Assembly: GCA_964462685.1 (NCBI GenBank)
Contig: CAYWYR010000007.1
Span: 62,001-126,000, forward strand
Reading direction: 5' to 3'
DNA from: CAYWYR01 sp964462685
Lineage (GTDB): Bacteria; Bacteroidota; Ignavibacteria; Kapaibacteriales; UBA2268
Length of the DNA: 64,000 nt
The position numbers and the translations under genes are program-made. The notes beneath the pieces were generated by a model, which was given only the letters and a program-made list of their open reading frames with translations, did no database searches and was not told the origin of the DNA. Below are positions 17,201-25,104 of this stretch, piece by piece; positions within the stretch are counted from its first letter, which is position 1, and every line of letters begins with the position of its first letter.

Positions 17201-19200
17201 CACGCAATAGATGGACAGGTTCACCAGCATCAGATAATGATATCAACTGGGTTAACTTCAAAAGACTTTACGATCCAAATAATGGCCAAGGCGGTAGTAA
17301 TTATGTACTTCAGGGAGAACAAGCAACAACGGCTTATATACCGTTTATTTTCAACCCACAAAACACGGCAGATGCAAGAAACGGCGAAGAGCTAACAGCT
17401 ACTGTTGAGTTCTGGGGTACAATGAAAAACGAAGCTATAGGACCAAACAATCCGCTTGAGAAACTTGGTCAGTCAAGATTATCAGGTAGAGCTTTCCTTC
17501 CAACAATCACTATTAACGAAATTACTTTCCCTGGCAGAACCAAGCAAGGTGAGAGAAGTGATTACGAAGAAGCTGAAATTACGATAAGCACTGATTATGA
17601 TGTTAGAGAGCTAACAGTATTCGGACTAAAAGATGAAAATGGAAGGCTGATAGGTGGAGTTGATGCAGATGACTTCGGTTATGCGGACTTCGGTGATGTA
17701 ACAGACCCGAACGACAATACTGTTCCATTCGATCCTACTACACTGTTCCCTGGCGGTCAGGCGGTGGTAACTCCAGGTCAACCGATAACAATGTCGGTTT
17801 ATTTTGAGCCAAATGTTAAGCCAAGGACTTTGAGAGAAGCAATCTATACAGTACTGAGCGATGCTAAGCCATCGGAAGATGACGCGAATAACAGAGCTGA
17901 ATACAACGTAGATAATATCATTAATAGAACTCAACCAGCAGAAGAAACTCAAGAGACTATTACTGCCGAAGCTTTCACAGTTGGTGTTGACGCGGAACTC
18001 ACTTTCGAGGGTGGCCAGATAGATGGTAGAGCTGAAACTACAGAAACTACTAAGTGTGATCCTGTAACAGGTACAATAGTACTTGAAAATACTGATGCTA
18101 CTTCTCGCATAGTCCTAAGTGATGATGAGCCGGTACTACAGTTTGACCTGACTAACCCTGCACTGAACGTAGCAGATTACAATTTTGACGTAGCGTTCAC
18201 TATGACAGGATACGATCCAGGACTCGAGCTTGACGGCGTTGGTACGGAAACTGTTAACATAGTATTTGATCCTTCACAATTACCTGATGAGCTTGCTGGT
18301 GAAGAGATAGTAGTATCTGTAATAGCCAACTTCCAGTCAGAAGGTTCTGGCGGAATGATGGAAGACGGACAGTTCATTATCAACGAATGGACGCTGATGT
18401 TCACTCTTACAGACTTCTTGATCGACATACCTAATATCGAAGAGGACTTCGAGCCAGGCGAACCAGAAATCCCAATTGATATTCAAGTTAGTTCAAGCGA
18501 TTGGGTCGGTGCTAACGTAACAGAGATCCAGTTCGACTTTGTTTATAATGCGAATATGTTCAATATGGATAGAGATGCTGCATTTGATGATGCTTATCTG
18601 CCAAATGGCTGGACTTACGATGTACCAAATATCGCACAAGGTGCTGATCCACGCTTCCAGATAGTAACTGTAAGAGCAACAGGAGCTAATCCATGGCCAG
18701 CAAACAGAGCGATATTTAATCCAAGGTTCACATTGCTAATAAATGATGGCTGGATTAAAGACACTGGTAACGGTAATTCTGATGAATTCGCTGATGAAAG
18801 AGACTTCTATATAGGTGAAAATATTTCACTTGGAGACAGAGGTATCTGTATCTTTGAAGAATCTGAAAACGGTAGAGTAGGTGCGACATATTGCTCACCT
18901 CAGAACCTAAACGTAGAACAGAGAGATGGAGCAGGAATGACTGGTGCAATGTCATCAATCAGCCCTAACCCAGTTAAGGAAGAATTCGAGCTAAACTACA
19001 CAGTACCTATGTCTGGCCTAGTACAGGTTGCGATAATCGACGGAACTGGTAAAGTGGTAAGCGTACCGGTACTTGAAAAACAAGTGGCTGGAGAATACTC
19101 TACTACTATCAATGTTGATGCGCTAAGCTCTGGTACTTACCAACTAGTACTACAATCAGCAAGATACACAACGGCACAACCTCTGAACATCGTTAAATAA
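14245..19200 (+). CDS. Large secreted T9SS cargo protein with IgGFc-binding-like N-terminal region
   Basis: A 1651-residue exported protein. A Sec signal peptide covers residues 1-19 (cleavage after LNA). Residues about 120-430 carry repeated ASEDNTxxxxx segments, VASWGKKY/VQAWGKRY pairs and GTMIIEADKPILVMQ, the pattern of the IgGFc-binding N-terminal domain (PF17517 type). A DFGQVRVGESLTREF segment near 645-660 resembles choice-of-anchor D/ASH-like immunoglobulin domains, and about 1392-1505 looks like a cohesin-type fold. The last about 80 residues (ISPNPVKEEFELNY to PLNIVK, with GTYQLVLQS) form a type A T9SS sorting domain. It should cross the outer membrane by T9SS and attach to the surface or be released. 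Likely roles are adhesion or surface-layer building, by inference. Confidence 0.88.
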   Translation: MKKLILIILASFAALGLNAQEIVETEETKSKFLDMTKNNGSTLGTRFVLGFPPNENETFGTQSLAVYIAAPEETEVRLYTDEGLFNTFVIPRQEVALVSSADVNDPRAYDFSWAFENWRNETPMKGRSLIVESDLPVSIYVLNSKPTSTEGYLAIPVASWGKKYIHNSFWDFAEGRNWGGGFQVLASEDNTRITISLKGKGQSVGETTGGKRIGDVINVTLDEGEVYQVQGNGRTRGIFDLSGSEIVSNKPVGVLSYHNRAMIPKFIVPTGRDHLLSMMPPVQAWGKRYATVELDRGTGRGDYFRVVASEDNTNVEFAWYDIVSRQLTKKETVVLRANQVWSPYNIDGANGDGNDLTGINGTMIIEADKPILVMQYAYSAGWDSNGGEFDPFMFPVTAVEQFTNATVFQSPQNYSGGLQEYQNNFFNLLYLGDNIDKERHRALVESIEIDGRSLPEWDGQAGLNFIPGTNIYYSRLSVTPGIHRIIADTPFGGYIYGFSNYETYAWPAATNYLNLSQLDPWAPVVEWEKECDIFYFDVTDMKPDLLVGDTTYVDVGLNSRAEILTNINFRDAPEDIVRVDKETREELEFAPGVALDEYSWRYQVLDPYQDATLELRWKDAWVIPAPNDTIVTVEYIADKIEFTDQALLDFGQVRVGESLTREFQIEITNENLEDFSGIPDGGIYLRKGSEFVIEISPLEDRILPVSITYTPIMEYTELEDDDRYDNEPMRFDFDTLFIETNCLVWNFEMEGQGILPQLRARDWVGNQTNPGVTLTYRRDNSPNYLLSNAGTMMTDVTGIIEIYEVDGNRQRTSGNLIDAVAPLTDWGDLNTYVPEYTITPANGPAIDFDIAARDNNTDDPGLVNIGGLTFLSNASGDFNYEIVFEHNASDKELKESAFWMTTVTNSQLTTTDLNWPMVRVESYNDGTNQTDAIQDAEGNNVETNGFVMLENAGSAALRIYSIRLLDNADGHFDFDINYGPNGDDDSRNRWTGSPASDNDINWVNFKRLYDPNNGQGGSNYVLQGEQATTAYIPFIFNPQNTADARNGEELTATVEFWGTMKNEAIGPNNPLEKLGQSRLSGRAFLPTITINEITFPGRTKQGERSDYEEAEITISTDYDVRELTVFGLKDENGRLIGGVDADDFGYADFGDVTDPNDNTVPFDPTTLFPGGQAVVTPGQPITMSVYFEPNVKPRTLREAIYTVLSDAKPSEDDANNRAEYNVDNIINRTQPAEETQETITAEAFTVGVDAELTFEGGQIDGRAETTETTKCDPVTGTIVLENTDATSRIVLSDDEPVLQFDLTNPALNVADYNFDVAFTMTGYDPGLELDGVGTETVNIVFDPSQLPDELAGEEIVVSVIANFQSEGSGGMMEDGQFIINEWTLMFTLTDFLIDIPNIEEDFEPGEPEIPIDIQVSSSDWVGANVTEIQFDFVYNANMFNMDRDAAFDDAYLPNGWTYDVPNIAQGADPRFQIVTVRATGANPWPANRAIFNPRFTLLINDGWIKDTGNGNSDEFADERDFYIGENISLGDRGICIFEESENGRVGATYCSPQNLNVEQRDGAGMTGAMSSISPNPVKEEFELNYTVPMSGLVQVAIIDGTGKVVSVPVLEKQVAGEYSTTINVDALSSGTYQLVLQSARYTTAQPLNIVK

Positions 19201-19229
19201 TCTGCGATACAGAGATGACAAACAAAAAG

Positions 19230-19261
19230 AGCCACCCCAGCAATGAGGTGGCTTTTTTTTT
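19230..19261 (+). terminator. Rho-independent terminator after the T9SS cargo gene
   Basis: AGCCACC (19230-19236) pairs with GGTGGCT (19247-19253) and is followed by a run of nine T. It lies about 30 bases after the stop codon at 19200. Confidence 0.9.
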
Positions 19262-19674
19262 GTGACTGCTCGGAATGACGGGTGGGCATATACTAATCTC
19301 CTGTAGCCTCGGTGAGCCCGATCAGGATAATTGTACCGCCTCTCAAATGCCACGTCATACCTGAGCCTGTCGAAATATAAGACATGGCCATGGATTGCAG
19401 GGATAAATGCGATACGAGAGGGTTACCGCTGTAAATTTGTCTAATATTTCGACAGGCTTAATATGACAAATTCATGTTTCGGCATCTGAGATCCTTCGCT
19501 CCGCTCAGAATGACAGCTCTACTTTGCCTTGGTGCAAGCTTCAGCATTATAAATTGCTATGTCAATCACTGGATTCATCGGGCTTTGCCGCTCAGAATGA
19601 CGGTTTGCTCATTCACTGCCACTCAAAGGTCAAGTCATACCTGAGCCCGTTGAAATATAAGAAATATGATATAC
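19261..19674. repeat. Cluster of degenerate dispersed repeats, non-coding
   Basis: The stretch contains several copies, in both orientations, of two words. One is GTCAT-xx-CTGAGCCTGTCGAAATATAAG (about 19350 and 19635; inverted at about 19440 as ATTTCGACAGGCTTAATATGAC). The other is ATCCTTCGCTCCGCTCAGAATGACAG (about 19490, and a variant GCCGCTCAGAATGACGG at about 19588). The same word families reappear at 61.8-62.3 kb. No stable ORF is present; short ORFs here look accidental. The GTCAT...ATGAC ends make the units imperfect inverted repeats able to fold in RNA or DNA. Confidence 0.75.
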
Positions 19675-19706
19675 AAAAAAGCCCTACCATGTTGAATAGT
19701 AGAGCT
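19675..19706 (-). terminator. Rho-independent terminator of miaB
   Basis: On the minus strand AGCTCTAC pairs with GTAGGGCT (one G-T pair) around an 11-base loop, followed by six T. It lies about 35 bases after the miaB stop. Confidence 0.85.
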
Positions 19707-19740
19707 TAGATACAAACTCGTAATAGTATCGGATCAAAGT

Positions 19741-21156
19741 TTAAATAAGCTGACCGAATAGTGTTGCAGAAGTAGATCTCTCTATTTTTACCTTTACGGT
19801 ATCACCCACTTTTGATGTACCATCATGTGGGAAAATGCATACTTTGTTGGTATCTGATCTACCCTGCCAATCTTCATCGCTTTTCCTACTAGGGCCTTCT
19901 ACGAGTACTTCATGCACTTGGCCGATCTCAGTTAGGTTTATCTCGGCTGAGATCCGGTTTTGTTGTTCAATAATTTCGTTAAGTCTTCTTAATTTGACTT
20001 CTTCAGGTACATCATCTTCATACTTGGAAGCGAGAGTGTTCTCTCTTTCAGAATACTTGAACATATAAGCACCGTCATAGCGTACTTCTGCCATCAGATC
20101 GAGTGTCGCTTTGTGATCATCTTCGGTTTCGGTACAGAAGCCCGAAATAATATCAGTGGAGAAAGCTACACCAGGCACGGCATCCCGAACTGATCTGATA
20201 CGCTCAAGATATTTAGCACTGTCGTAATCACGCCGCATTTTTTTTAGTACTCTATCGGAGCCGGACTGAACCGGTAGGTGTATATAATTACAGATATTCT
20301 TATAATCGGCATGAGCTCGTATAAGACCGTCGCTCATATCATGGGGGTGAGATGTGATATAACGTATTCTCATCTCAGGAACAGCCTGCGCTATCTCAGT
20401 AAGCAGTTTAGGGAAATCATGGCCGTTAGCTTTATCTTTATAGCTGTTCACGTTTTGCCCTAAAAGCGTTACCTCTTTTATGCCGCTTTCCCAGAGGCCA
20501 ACCGTTTCATGTACTACAGAGTCGAGTGTACGGCTTCTTTCACGTCCTCTTGTATAAGGTACAACACAGAAAGCGCAGAAGTTATTACAACCCCTCATGA
20601 TTGATAGCCAAGCCGATATACCTTCAGTACGTAAAGGGATAATATCCTCGTAAGTCTCAACTTTTGATAGCTTGACAGCTATACCCGCTTCGCCGGAAAA
20701 AGCCTGGTCCGCAAGTGCTGGAAGGTTTCTATACTCATCGGGGCCAACTACCATTTTAACAAGACCGCTCTCACCTATAAGCCTATCCTTTAGTCTTTCA
20801 GCCATACAGCCTATTACACCTACAACCAGCTTAGAATTACGCTTTTTATAATATCTTAACTGCTTGAGCCTGTTATAGATTTTCTTCTCAGCGTTTTCCC
20901 TGATCGAACAAGTATTGAGCAGGATAAGATCACTGTCCTCAATATCATCGGACATGTTGTAGCCACCATCGGAAAGGAGTGCCGATACGATTTCGCTATC
21001 AGCTACGTTCATCTGGCAACCATAGGTTTCGATATAAAAATTCCTCCCAGAGGATTTTTTAGCCTTATCGGGCATTTCTATACCTTGTGGCTTTTTGGAT
21101 GCCCTGTGGTTTTTTACTTCATTTACTTTTTCTTCTGTCATCAAATCGATAAACAT
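19741..21156 (-). CDS. miaB: tRNA-2-methylthio-N6-dimethylallyladenosine synthase
   Basis: A 471-residue radical-SAM methylthiotransferase that adds a methylthio group to i6A37 in tRNAs reading codons starting with U. The N-terminal UPF0004 domain has cysteines C47 (YGCQMN), C83 (NTCSIRENA) and C117 (GCMAER). The radical-SAM cluster motif is C190-x3-C194-x2-C197 (GCNNFCAFC). A C-terminal TRAM domain is present (GQVHEVLVEGPSRK...TVKVKI). All six cluster cysteines are present. The N-terminus has about 35 charged residues before the UPF0004 domain; Met6 is an alternative start. It appears monocistronic with its own terminator. Confidence 0.95.
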   Translation of the reverse strand: MFIDLMTEEKVNEVKNHRASKKPQGIEMPDKAKKSSGRNFYIETYGCQMNVADSEIVSALLSDGGYNMSDDIEDSDLILLNTCSIRENAEKKIYNRLKQLRYYKKRNSKLVVGVIGCMAERLKDRLIGESGLVKMVVGPDEYRNLPALADQAFSGEAGIAVKLSKVETYEDIIPLRTEGISAWLSIMRGCNNFCAFCVVPYTRGRERSRTLDSVVHETVGLWESGIKEVTLLGQNVNSYKDKANGHDFPKLLTEIAQAVPEMRIRYITSHPHDMSDGLIRAHADYKNICNYIHLPVQSGSDRVLKKMRRDYDSAKYLERIRSVRDAVPGVAFSTDIISGFCTETEDDHKATLDLMAEVRYDGAYMFKYSERENTLASKYEDDVPEEVKLRRLNEIIEQQNRISAEINLTEIGQVHEVLVEGPSRKSDEDWQGRSDTNKVCIFPHDGTSKVGDTVKVKIERSTSATLFGQLI

Positions 21157-21255
21157 ATCGATATCCTTTCTTCTGAGTTGAACGGTTCAAGTATAGCTTA
21201 CAAAATTAACGAATGTTCAGCAATGTGGAAAATCTTATGAATTCGGGTAGGTGAA

Positions 21256-22029
21256 TTAATTATTATCTCTGAGTATGGTAGCTGCTGTAGATTGAGCTTT
21301 AGGCAATACAAGTATATCACCAATGAGCACTTCATCCGGTGCTTTGGCGGCAAATAAAATGCTGTCGGCTACATCACTTGCGGTAAGTGGCTGGTAGCCT
21401 TCATATACCGTTTTTGATCTATCTTCATCCCCTTTGAACCTAACCATAGAGAACTCCGTTTCCACGGCTCCGGGTGCTACGCTAGATACCTTTATGCCAA
21501 AAGGGGCAAGATCTATCCTGATACCCTTGGTAAATGATTCTACCGCTGCTTTGGTGGAGCAGTAAACAGATGCCTTTGGATAATTTTCCTTACCGGCTAT
21601 TGAAGATACATTTATAATATGACCTTTTCCGCTACTTACCATTCTAGGTGACACAAGCCTTGTGAGATAATACACTCCGAGAATATTAGAGTTTACCATC
21701 GCATGTATATCATTTATATCACTTTCGTGGTAATGATCCAGCCCGTGGGCGTTACCCGCATTGTTCACCAGCAGGTCTATCTCTTTCCAATCATCTGCTA
21801 ATGAGTCAATCGCATTATTACAGCTTTCCCAATCTCCGACATCAAAGCTTAATGTGTGGCAGTTACCAGTTCCGAATTTAGACTCTATTTCATCTTTTAA
21901 ACTTTCTAGCCTCTCTTTTCTTCTTCCGCATGCTATAACTCTATATCCCGCACCGGCTAATGCAATAGCAGTTGCGTATCCTATTCCAGCAGTGGCTCCC
22001 GTTATAAGGGCAGTTTTCTTTTCAGTCAT
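21256..22029 (-). CDS. Short-chain dehydrogenase/reductase, YdfG-like
   Basis: A 257-residue SDR starting at the ATG at 22029. The frame extends upstream to 22089, but that extension is hydrophobic and TM-like and precedes the canonical MTEKKTALITG start. The cofactor loop TGATAGIG, NNAG, and the catalytic Ser (INVSSIAG) and YCSTK motif are all present. The GxxxGxG plus a following CGRRKERL suggests NADP preference. The closest recalled group is YdfG/serine-3-dehydrogenase-type SDRs acting on small hydroxy acids. It is monocistronic, 100 bases from miaB on the same strand, and divergent from ccmB. Exact substrate unknown. Confidence 0.88.
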   Translation of the reverse strand: MTEKKTALITGATAGIGYATAIALAGAGYRVIACGRRKERLESLKDEIESKFGTGNCHTLSFDVGDWESCNNAIDSLADDWKEIDLLVNNAGNAHGLDHYHESDINDIHAMVNSNILGVYYLTRLVSPRMVSSGKGHIINVSSIAGKENYPKASVYCSTKAAVESFTKGIRIDLAPFGIKVSSVAPGAVETEFSMVRFKGDEDRSKTVYEGYQPLTASDVADSILFAAKAPDEVLIGDILVLPKAQSTAATILRDNN

Positions 22030-22182
22030 TATATCTATCCAATAATTGATAATTTTATATAGAACAAAATATGCAAACAATGCCAGCATGTATATTGCAA
22101 TGTAGAGAACAACCTGAAATCAAAAAAAAGAATAAACAAACTGAGTGATTTAAGACAAATAGTAGCTATCTATAGAAAAGAC

Positions 22183-22812
22183 TTGTTAGTTGAGAAGAAA
22201 TCAAAGTTTCTGGTTTCCTCAGTACTGCTATTTGTGCTGGGCAGTGCTATGCTTATCACATTCTCAATGTCAGGTTCGATTATATCACCTTGGGTATTTG
22301 CATCGTTGTTATGGATACTGATCTATTTTGGTAATATGTCAGGGCTTGGTAGGGCATTCATAATGGAGAAGGAAAGGGGGACAGATATCTTTCTGAAACT
22401 AAACTTTAAGTCTTCCACCGTTTTTTTCGGTAAGCTTATATTCAATATGATTCTGTCTGTAGCTGTGGCTGTTGCCTCCTACATGCTCTTAGCTGGATTT
22501 GTACCACCTACTATCATTACTAGCCCATGGTGGCTGTTGGCATTGCTCCTAACAGGGGCTGTGGCTCTATCGGCTGGGGTTACGATAGTATCTGCTATAG
22601 TCGCGGTATCCGGTGGTAAAAGCGGGCTTTTACCGATATTATCATTGCCGATAATACTACCGGTGCTATTGCTTGGTATCCAGGCGGCGGAAAAAGCTAT
22701 CGTTACCAGCGATACTACCTCACTTCTTCAGGATATCGGATTTATGCTTTCATTCGCCGGTGCGATAATATCGGTGAGTTATATAGTCTTCCCGATACTA
22801 TGGGAAGATTGA
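22183..22812 (+). CDS. ccmB: Heme exporter / cytochrome c maturation protein CcmB
   Basis: A polytopic protein with six hydrophobic segments matching CcmB, the membrane subunit of the CcmAB ABC transporter in cytochrome c maturation system I. Diagnostic stretches are WILIYFGNMSGLGRAFIMEKERGT (charged loop after TM2) and the VFFGKLIFNM segment. The TTG at 22183 is the first standard start, but the in-frame sequence just before it (LRQIVAIYRKD) matches the expected CcmB N-terminus. Translation therefore probably begins earlier at a non-standard codon; an ATA at 22132 and a CTG at 22141 are in frame, and no ATG, GTG or TTG is. No ccmA, ccmC or ccmE is adjacent, so the gene stands alone. Confidence 0.85.
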   Translation: MLVEKKSKFLVSSVLLFVLGSAMLITFSMSGSIISPWVFASLLWILIYFGNMSGLGRAFIMEKERGTDIFLKLNFKSSTVFFGKLIFNMILSVAVAVASYMLLAGFVPPTIITSPWWLLALLLTGAVALSAGVTIVSAIVAVSGGKSGLLPILSLPIILPVLLLGIQAAEKAIVTSDTTSLLQDIGFMLSFAGAIISVSYIVFPILWED

Positions 22813-23026
22813 GAGGTGGGGGCTTTTGCGAAAGTTACACACTAAAACTTTCCTACCGAAATATATCTTCATTGCTTACTATAATATTTGATATGTACAG
22901 CACGGAAAGCAGCTAATCCTCTCAATATATAATATTTAACACCACTTTATTAGATACTGCACCCCAAAAGGTATGTTGCGGCACTTACCCTATGAAAGCA
23001 TAATCAGCAACTAAACATTTAGAGCT

Positions 23027-23521
23027 TTGAACAGAGAACAGGAAAGATTTCTGGAATTATACAGGCCGATAAAGGACAATATCTGGCGGTACTGTATATA
23101 TATCACTATGAACAGATTCGATGCGCAGGATCTGCTCTCCGATACTCTGGAAGCAGCATATAACGGTTATAAAGATATGGATGGCGAAAAGGCTCTTCTA
23201 TCATATATGTTTACCGCAGCTACCAGAATCAGAAATAAGTCTAAAAGGAAACGGAACCGTGAAACCGAGCTTACCGAACCTATTGCTGAACTGTTCACCG
23301 CCGATGCTGATGCTGAAACCAAGCTGGAATTTAATATGATGTTGGACAAAGTAAAGATGATGAATGAAAACGAAGCCCAATGTCTGCTACTTGCAGAAGT
23401 AGAAGGGTATTCCAGAAAAGAGATCATGGATATCACTGGGCTTAAAGAACAGACTTTAAAATCGATACTTTACCGTGCAAAAAATAAACTAAGGCGGGAT
23501 CTGGAGGTTGGCAATGGATAA
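23027..23521 (+). CDS. ECF-subfamily RNA polymerase sigma factor
   Basis: A 164-residue sigma factor beginning at TTG. Region 2 includes IWRYCIYITMNRFDAQDLLSDTLEAAYNGY-type residues (DAQDLLSDT, LLSYMFTAATRIRNKSKRK). Region 4 has LLLAEVEGYSRKEIMDITGLKEQTLKSILYRAKNKLRRDL-type helix-turn-helix (key words YSRKEIMDITG, TLKSILYRAK). Its 3' end overlaps the next gene by eight bases, so sigma and anti-sigma-like protein are coupled. It is shorter and more divergent than the other two sigma factors in the window. Confidence 0.88.
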   Translation: MNREQERFLELYRPIKDNIWRYCIYITMNRFDAQDLLSDTLEAAYNGYKDMDGEKALLSYMFTAATRIRNKSKRKRNRETELTEPIAELFTADADAETKLEFNMMLDKVKMMNENEAQCLLLAEVEGYSRKEIMDITGLKEQTLKSILYRAKNKLRRDLEVGNG

Positions 23522-25037
23522 CGAAATGCTGAAGATGTTTTCGCAAAAGCCATTATCTCATCCATTCAACGATGATGAGATAATCGGAAGGTTAAACAAA
23601 AAGAATAAAAATAAAGGTAAGTATATGACTGCACTACTTGTAAGCATTATAGCTATAATTGCTGTAGTAGGGGTAAATTATAACAATAATAATGAAATTT
23701 ATCCAAAAGGTGAAACAAATATTAACGGAATAGCTGAATCAAAAGTACTAGAAAGTTCAAATAAAGATAATATAAAAGATATATCTAAAACTAATGGGTT
23801 GGCCTATTCTGAAGTTGTTGCCAATAATATGGGAGAGAAACCGAAAACCGAAGCAAAATTTAAAACAGATACTTTAAATGAAAGAGCCAAAGAACAGTTT
23901 AGAAGATTAAAAAAATCGAAAGAAATTTTGAATGATCCTAATAGTATTGTGATGCATATGGATTTTGATAAGGTGAGGTATACCTACATGATTAAGGATT
24001 CATTAATGTCACAACAAAGAGATTCTCTAAAAAAGATTAATAGTACATCATACCTACTACCAAAACATAACTATGGTAGTCAGATACTGCCTGTAATCCA
24101 GATAAATAAAACTGAATTACAGAAAATTGTACCTGAATCATTTGAGGATAATAAATTCTTTATCTTAAGAGAGAAAACAATTATATATGATAGCATACCG
24201 AAGAATTTTAGCAATCTATATGATGAGCAAACATATATTTCAAGAATTAAATATAAAGATGGTTATTTTGAAGAATATGATACTATCATACATGACTGGG
24301 AAAATTTATCAAATATAAGTAACGTTAATAAAACTCTTTATGTAGGTTTTACAGAAACAAATCAAGATTTTACAAAACATAACCATAGCATGCATATCTC
24401 GCCATTAGTAAGTATGTGGGACTTATATAAAAAAGAACTAAAATCTATTGATATCAATTTAAATGAATATCCCGTTTTCTTAGCTGGGAATGATGACCAT
24501 AATATGAATACTCTAAACAAATACGACACTTTCTATAATAACCTAAGGAAAGAACTCGTCCCCGTTCTTTACAAAATCAATCCTGATCTTCACTATGTAT
24601 TATGGTTTATCCCGACCGATGAATTTATAGAAAGGCTGCCTGATAGATACAGTGGAACAATCCGTGAGCAATTTGAACTTTTTAGGGACATCTCTACAGG
24701 TGAAAAAGAACGTGGCGAATCCTGTATACAGATAACAGATAAAACAGATTATTTTGGATTATGTGGAGAGAGAAGAGGAGCTATAGAGAATATAGAGTTT
24801 GTATCTTTTACCCAATCTAATATCTCTGCAAAATTAAAGCTCGCAGAAGATAGAAAATTGCGATTCTATATATCTACTATAATGGGTAAAATCGTTCATC
24901 AGGAAAATATTAGTATCGGTTCAGGTAGCCATCTTGTTGATATCGTGCCTAGAGATCAGCTAGAACGAGGTGCTTATTTCTTCGTTATAGAAACAGAAGA
25001 AGGCGAGATCGCTATTGAGAAGGTATTTATTGAATGA
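23514..25037 (+). CDS. Anti-sigma-like membrane protein with T9SS-sorting-like C-terminal domain
   Basis: A 507-residue protein from the ATG at 23514, which overlaps the sigma gene end; a TTG six bases earlier is possible. A short cytosolic N-terminus (about 35 residues) is followed by one TM segment (about 36-54, TALLVSIIAIIAVVGV), then a long Asn/Lys-rich extracytoplasmic region. The last about 80 residues (ISAKLKLAEDRKLRFYIS..MGK, GSGSHLVDI, LERGAYFFVIETEEG, EKVFIE) follow the strand pattern of type A T9SS sorting domains. It is probably the anti-sigma partner of the upstream ECF factor. A CTD on an inner-membrane-anchored protein is unusual, because T9SS cargo normally has a cleavable signal peptide. 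The gene is AT-rich compared with its neighbours. Confidence 0.65.
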   Translation: MDNEMLKMFSQKPLSHPFNDDEIIGRLNKKNKNKGKYMTALLVSIIAIIAVVGVNYNNNNEIYPKGETNINGIAESKVLESSNKDNIKDISKTNGLAYSEVVANNMGEKPKTEAKFKTDTLNERAKEQFRRLKKSKEILNDPNSIVMHMDFDKVRYTYMIKDSLMSQQRDSLKKINSTSYLLPKHNYGSQILPVIQINKTELQKIVPESFEDNKFFILREKTIIYDSIPKNFSNLYDEQTYISRIKYKDGYFEEYDTIIHDWENLSNISNVNKTLYVGFTETNQDFTKHNHSMHISPLVSMWDLYKKELKSIDINLNEYPVFLAGNDDHNMNTLNKYDTFYNNLRKELVPVLYKINPDLHYVLWFIPTDEFIERLPDRYSGTIREQFELFRDISTGEKERGESCIQITDKTDYFGLCGERRGAIENIEFVSFTQSNISAKLKLAEDRKLRFYISTIMGKIVHQENISIGSGSHLVDIVPRDQLERGAYFFVIETEEGEIAIEKVFIE

Positions 25038-25061
25038 AATCTGAATGAATAATAGTAATAT

Positions 25062-25088
25062 AAATAGGGGCAATAGCCCTTATTTTAT
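25062..25088 (+). terminator. Terminator after the third sigma/anti-sigma pair
   Basis: A hairpin with ATAGGGGC pairing to GCCCTTAT around an AATA loop (25064-25083, extendable by A-T pairs), followed by TTTTATTATA. It lies just after the stop at 25037. Confidence 0.7.
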
Positions 25089-25104
25089 TATAGATAGATT
25101 GCTT

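Noticed and set aside
19524..19709. Short plus-strand ORF in the repeat cluster
   Set aside because: It is built from dispersed repeat words and the miaB terminator; no ribosome-binding signal or protein-like pattern.
22030..22089. Longer N-terminus of the SDR starting at 22089
   Set aside because: The extension adds a TM-like segment not expected in this family; the ATG at 22029 directly precedes the conserved fold start.
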